The notes below the pieces were generated by a model that saw only the letters and a program-made list of their open reading frames with translations, ran no database searches and had not been told where the DNA came from. A DNA stretch of 6,614 nt from Endomicrobium sp. (GTDB taxonomy: Bacteria > Elusimicrobiota > Endomicrobiia > Endomicrobiales > Endomicrobiaceae): assembly GCA_031290055.1 (NCBI GenBank), contig JAITOH010000039.1:1-6614 (forward strand). Direction: 5' to 3'. Positions 3,896 to 6,614 of the stretch are shown one piece after another. Positions within the stretch are counted from its first letter, which is position 1; each line of letters starts with the position of its first letter. Made by a program: the position numbers and the translations under genes.

Positions 3896-6614
3896 ATGAA
3901 CGTAATAACAATTCGAGGTGCACGACAACACAATTTAAAAAATATAAATCTTGACATTCCTAAAAATAGATTAGTTGTAATTACTGGCTTATCCGGTTCA
4001 GGAAAATCTTCTCTAGCTTTTGATACAATTTACGCTGAAGGGCAAAGAAGATATGTTGAGTCTTTGTCAGCTTATGCTAGGCAATTTTTAGGTGTTATGG
4101 AAAAACCTGATGTAGATATCATTGAAGGTCTATCCCCAGCAATTTCCATAGAACAAAGAACTCCAATTCGTAATCCTCGTTCGACAGTAGGAACTGTTAC
4201 TGAAGTTTATGATTTTCTAAGACTCTTATTTGCAAAAATAGGGGTTCCTCACTGTTATAAATGTGGTAGAATAATCCAGTCTCAATCAGCACAACAAATA
4301 ATAGATGAAATTATGAAGATATCTGACGGAAATATGATTCATATTTTGTCGCCTCTTGTAAAGGGAAGAATTGGAACATATGAAGAGCTTTTTTTGCGTC
4401 TTAAAAAAAGAGGATATTCAAGAGTAAGGGTTGATAATAACATTTATTTTCTTGAAGAAAAAATAAAGTTGGACAGATATAAAAAGCACACAATAGACAT
4501 AGTTGTAGACAGAGTAAAATTTGATAAAGGGATGCGTTCTAGAATTGCGAGTTCAATCGAAGTAGCTCTAAAAGAGTCAAAAGGAATGGCATCTGTAGTG
4601 GCAATAAAAGATGGCAAATATGATAATGAGACTACTTACAGTGAAAAATATGTCTGCCAAAAGTGTGGAGTGAGTTTTTCTGCTGAGATCGAACCAAAAT
4701 TATTTTCTTTTAATTCGCCATTTGGAGCATGTTCTGGATGCGGCGGCCTTGGAAGTAAAATAGAAATTGACGAAAACTTGATTGTTCCTGATAAAAGTCG
4801 TTCTTTAAAACAATGTGCAATTGTTGCATGGTCAGAACCTATAACCACTAGGAATAGTAGGTGGAAAAATAGTTGGAGTGGCTATTATTGGGAACTTTTG
4901 GTTGCTGTTACAAAAAGAAATAGGATTTCTTTAAGTGCTCCTTGGCAAGAACTTGAAAAAAAGCAACGTGAAGTTTTACTTTATGGAGACAATGAATTTG
5001 AGGGTGTTATAGCAAACATGCAACGTAGATATAGCGAAACTGAATCCACTTTTGTAAGAGAAGAAATCTATACCAAATATATGAGTAAAAAAAATTGCCC
5101 TATCTGCAAAGGCCAAAGATTAAAAAAAGAGGCTTTATCAATTTTAATTAATGGCAAATCAATTTTTGACATAACAAAAATGTCTATTGAAAAATCACTT
5201 GATTTCTTCGACAAAGTTGATTTAAGTGATAAATGTAAAATTATAAGTAAATCAATTTTAAAAGAAATTAGTGGAAGGTTGCAGTTTTTGAATAATGTAG
5301 GCTTAGGATATTTAAGTTTAGAAAGAGAAAGTAGTACGCTTTCAGGCGGAGAAGCGCAGAGAATTCACTTGGCCACACAGATAGGATCTGGTCTTACTGG
5401 AATTTTGTATGTACTTGATGAACCTTCAATTGGCCTTCATCAGAGAGATAATCATAAACTTATTAAAACTCTCGTAAAACTTAGAGATTTAGGAAATACT
5501 TTGATTGTTGTTGAACATGACGAAGAGATAATGAGGGCAGCGGATATTATTATAGATTTAGGCCCAGGTGCAGGTATACGAGGAGGTTATGTAGTAGCGC
5601 AGGGGAATTCAAAAGAATTAGTTAATTTTAGAAATTCATTAACGGGCCAATATTTAAATGGTGAATTGAAAGTGCCTATTCCAAAAAAAAGAAAACAGTC
5701 TTTGGATAAATGGCTTGTTATTAAAGGTGCTCAGCAATTTAATTTAAAAAATATAGATGTAAATATTCCTCTTGGGCTCTTTGTTTGTATTACTGGAGTT
5801 TCTGGTAGCGGTAAATCTACTTTGGTACATGAAATAATATACAAAAATCTTACTCATAAGCTTTATGGGTCTAAAGAAAAACCAGGCAAGTTTAAAAGTA
5901 TGGAAGGATTAGAAAATATAGATAAAATTGTAATTGTTGATCAATCTCCCATAGGCAGAACTCCAAGATCTAACCCAATAACTTATACGGGTGCTTTTTC
6001 GAAAATAAGGGACTTGTTTGCGCATGTCCCTGTAGCAAGAGTAATGGGATATAAATCCGGTAGATTTTCTTTTAATGTTAAAGGTGGGAGATGCGAAAAT
6101 TGTCATGGTGATGGCACATTAAAAATTGAAATGCAGTTTTTATCGGATATTTATATAAGATGTGATATTTGTGATGGGAAGAGATTTAATAAAGAAACAT
6201 TGAATGTGCGTTATAGAAATAAAAATATAGCTGAAATCTTAGATATGACTGTTGAAGATAGTGTTGTTTTTTTTGAGAATATTCCATCGCTTAAAAAAAT
6301 TTTATCAACCCTTGAAGCCATAGGATTAGGCTATATAAAAATAGGACAACAAGCTACGACTCTTTCAGGTGGAGAAGCGCAAAGAGTGAAGCTTGCAACT
6401 GAACTTTCAAAAAAAGCTACTGGAAGAACAATGTACATTCTTGATGAGCCTACCACAGGATTACACTTTAAAGATGTCGATAAATTACTTAAAGTACTAC
6501 AAAAGCTTTCTTGTGCTGGAAATACTATTCTTGTTATAGAGCATAATCTTGATATTATTAAGACTGCTGATTGGCTTATTGATTTAGGCCCAGAAGGTGG
6601 TGATAAAGGTGGCA
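3896..6614 (+). CDS. uvrA: Excinuclease ABC subunit A, 3' end outside window
   Basis: UvrA is the dimeric ATPase that finds bulky DNA lesions and loads UvrB in nucleotide excision repair. The frame is open for 906 codons to the window edge; the product ends at LGPEGGDKGG, so about 30 residues of a roughly 940-residue protein are missing. Visible parts: first Walker A GLSGSGKSS (31-39), a CYKC pair (120/123), the zinc module Cys254/257...279/282 around LFSFNSPFGAC, a CPIC pair (401/404), the first ABC signature LSGGEAQR (from 482) with Walker B Asp508-Glu509, the second Walker A GVSGSGKST (634-642), DQSPIGRTPRSNP, the C-terminal zinc module Cys733/736...756/759, the second signature (from 823) and Walker B Asp850-Glu851. 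All catalytic parts are present. It starts 18 bases after nadB with only a weak purine-rich site (AGAGAAAA). Its repair role is unrelated to the cofactor genes, so it probably shares only their transcript. Confidence 0.98.
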   Translation, partial: MNVITIRGARQHNLKNINLDIPKNRLVVITGLSGSGKSSLAFDTIYAEGQRRYVESLSAYARQFLGVMEKPDVDIIEGLSPAISIEQRTPIRNPRSTVGTVTEVYDFLRLLFAKIGVPHCYKCGRIIQSQSAQQIIDEIMKISDGNMIHILSPLVKGRIGTYEELFLRLKKRGYSRVRVDNNIYFLEEKIKLDRYKKHTIDIVVDRVKFDKGMRSRIASSIEVALKESKGMASVVAIKDGKYDNETTYSEKYVCQKCGVSFSAEIEPKLFSFNSPFGACSGCGGLGSKIEIDENLIVPDKSRSLKQCAIVAWSEPITTRNSRWKNSWSGYYWELLVAVTKRNRISLSAPWQELEKKQREVLLYGDNEFEGVIANMQRRYSETESTFVREEIYTKYMSKKNCPICKGQRLKKEALSILINGKSIFDITKMSIEKSLDFFDKVDLSDKCKIISKSILKEISGRLQFLNNVGLGYLSLERESSTLSGGEAQRIHLATQIGSGLTGILYVLDEPSIGLHQRDNHKLIKTLVKLRDLGNTLIVVEHDEEIMRAADIIIDLGPGAGIRGGYVVAQGNSKELVNFRNSLTGQYLNGELKVPIPKKRKQSLDKWLVIKGAQQFNLKNIDVNIPLGLFVCITGVSGSGKSTLVHEIIYKNLTHKLYGSKEKPGKFKSMEGLENIDKIVIVDQSPIGRTPRSNPITYTGAFSKIRDLFAHVPVARVMGYKSGRFSFNVKGGRCENCHGDGTLKIEMQFLSDIYIRCDICDGKRFNKETLNVRYRNKNIAEILDMTVEDSVVFFENIPSLKKILSTLEAIGLGYIKIGQQATTLSGGEAQRVKLATELSKKATGRTMYILDEPTTGLHFKDVDKLLKVLQKLSCAGNTILVIEHNLDIIKTADWLIDLGPEGGDKGG

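Noticed and set aside
3951..3980. TTGACA near the 5' end of uvrA as an internal promoter
   Set aside because: It is part of the codons for the conserved NLDIP-type segment of UvrA and has no good -10 at 17 bases.
3896..6614. Possible frameshift, insertion or intein in uvrA
   Set aside because: A full read-through of the frame shows no stop, all motifs in order and spacing close to E. coli UvrA.

Overview
The window is one continuous run of plus-strand genes from an AT-rich bacterium (by eye roughly one third G+C, with many poly-A and poly-T runs and strong A/T preference at third codon positions). The standard bacterial code fits throughout. The sequence does not fix the organism. Base composition, tight packing and vitamin and cofactor genes in a row would suit a host-associated, slowly reducing genome; an Elusimicrobia/Endomicrobium-like bacterium is one guess held with low confidence.

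Layout: (1) bases 2-562, the 3' part of folK (HPPK, folate pathway), carrying an extra in-frame block of about 56 codons; (2) 563-613, a short gap with a ribosome-binding site, downstream of a good sigma70-type promoter buried in the end of folK; (3) 614-1414 panB and (4) 1411-2262 panC, overlapping by ATGA, for pantothenate; (5) 2270-3877 nadB, L-aspartate oxidase, first step of de novo NAD synthesis; (6) 3896 to the window end, uvrA, the damage-recognition ATPase of nucleotide excision repair, lacking only about its last 30 codons. No stretch over 300 bases lacks a gene, and I see no terminator between genes, so one transcript could cover all of them. panD, nadA and nadC, the expected partners, are not in the window.

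No defence system, mobile-element gene, CRISPR array or RNA gene is visible. The most unusual structure is in folK: an insertion that keeps the frame, sits in a loop between two conserved HPPK blocks and contains a long imperfect inverted repeat, similar in style to the palindromic elements known to insert in frame in Rickettsia genes. A second oddity is a perfect 16-bp inverted repeat with a 7-base loop inside the panC coding sequence. A possible 16-codon overlapping ORF with the better ribosome-binding site at the panB start is a third, weaker point.
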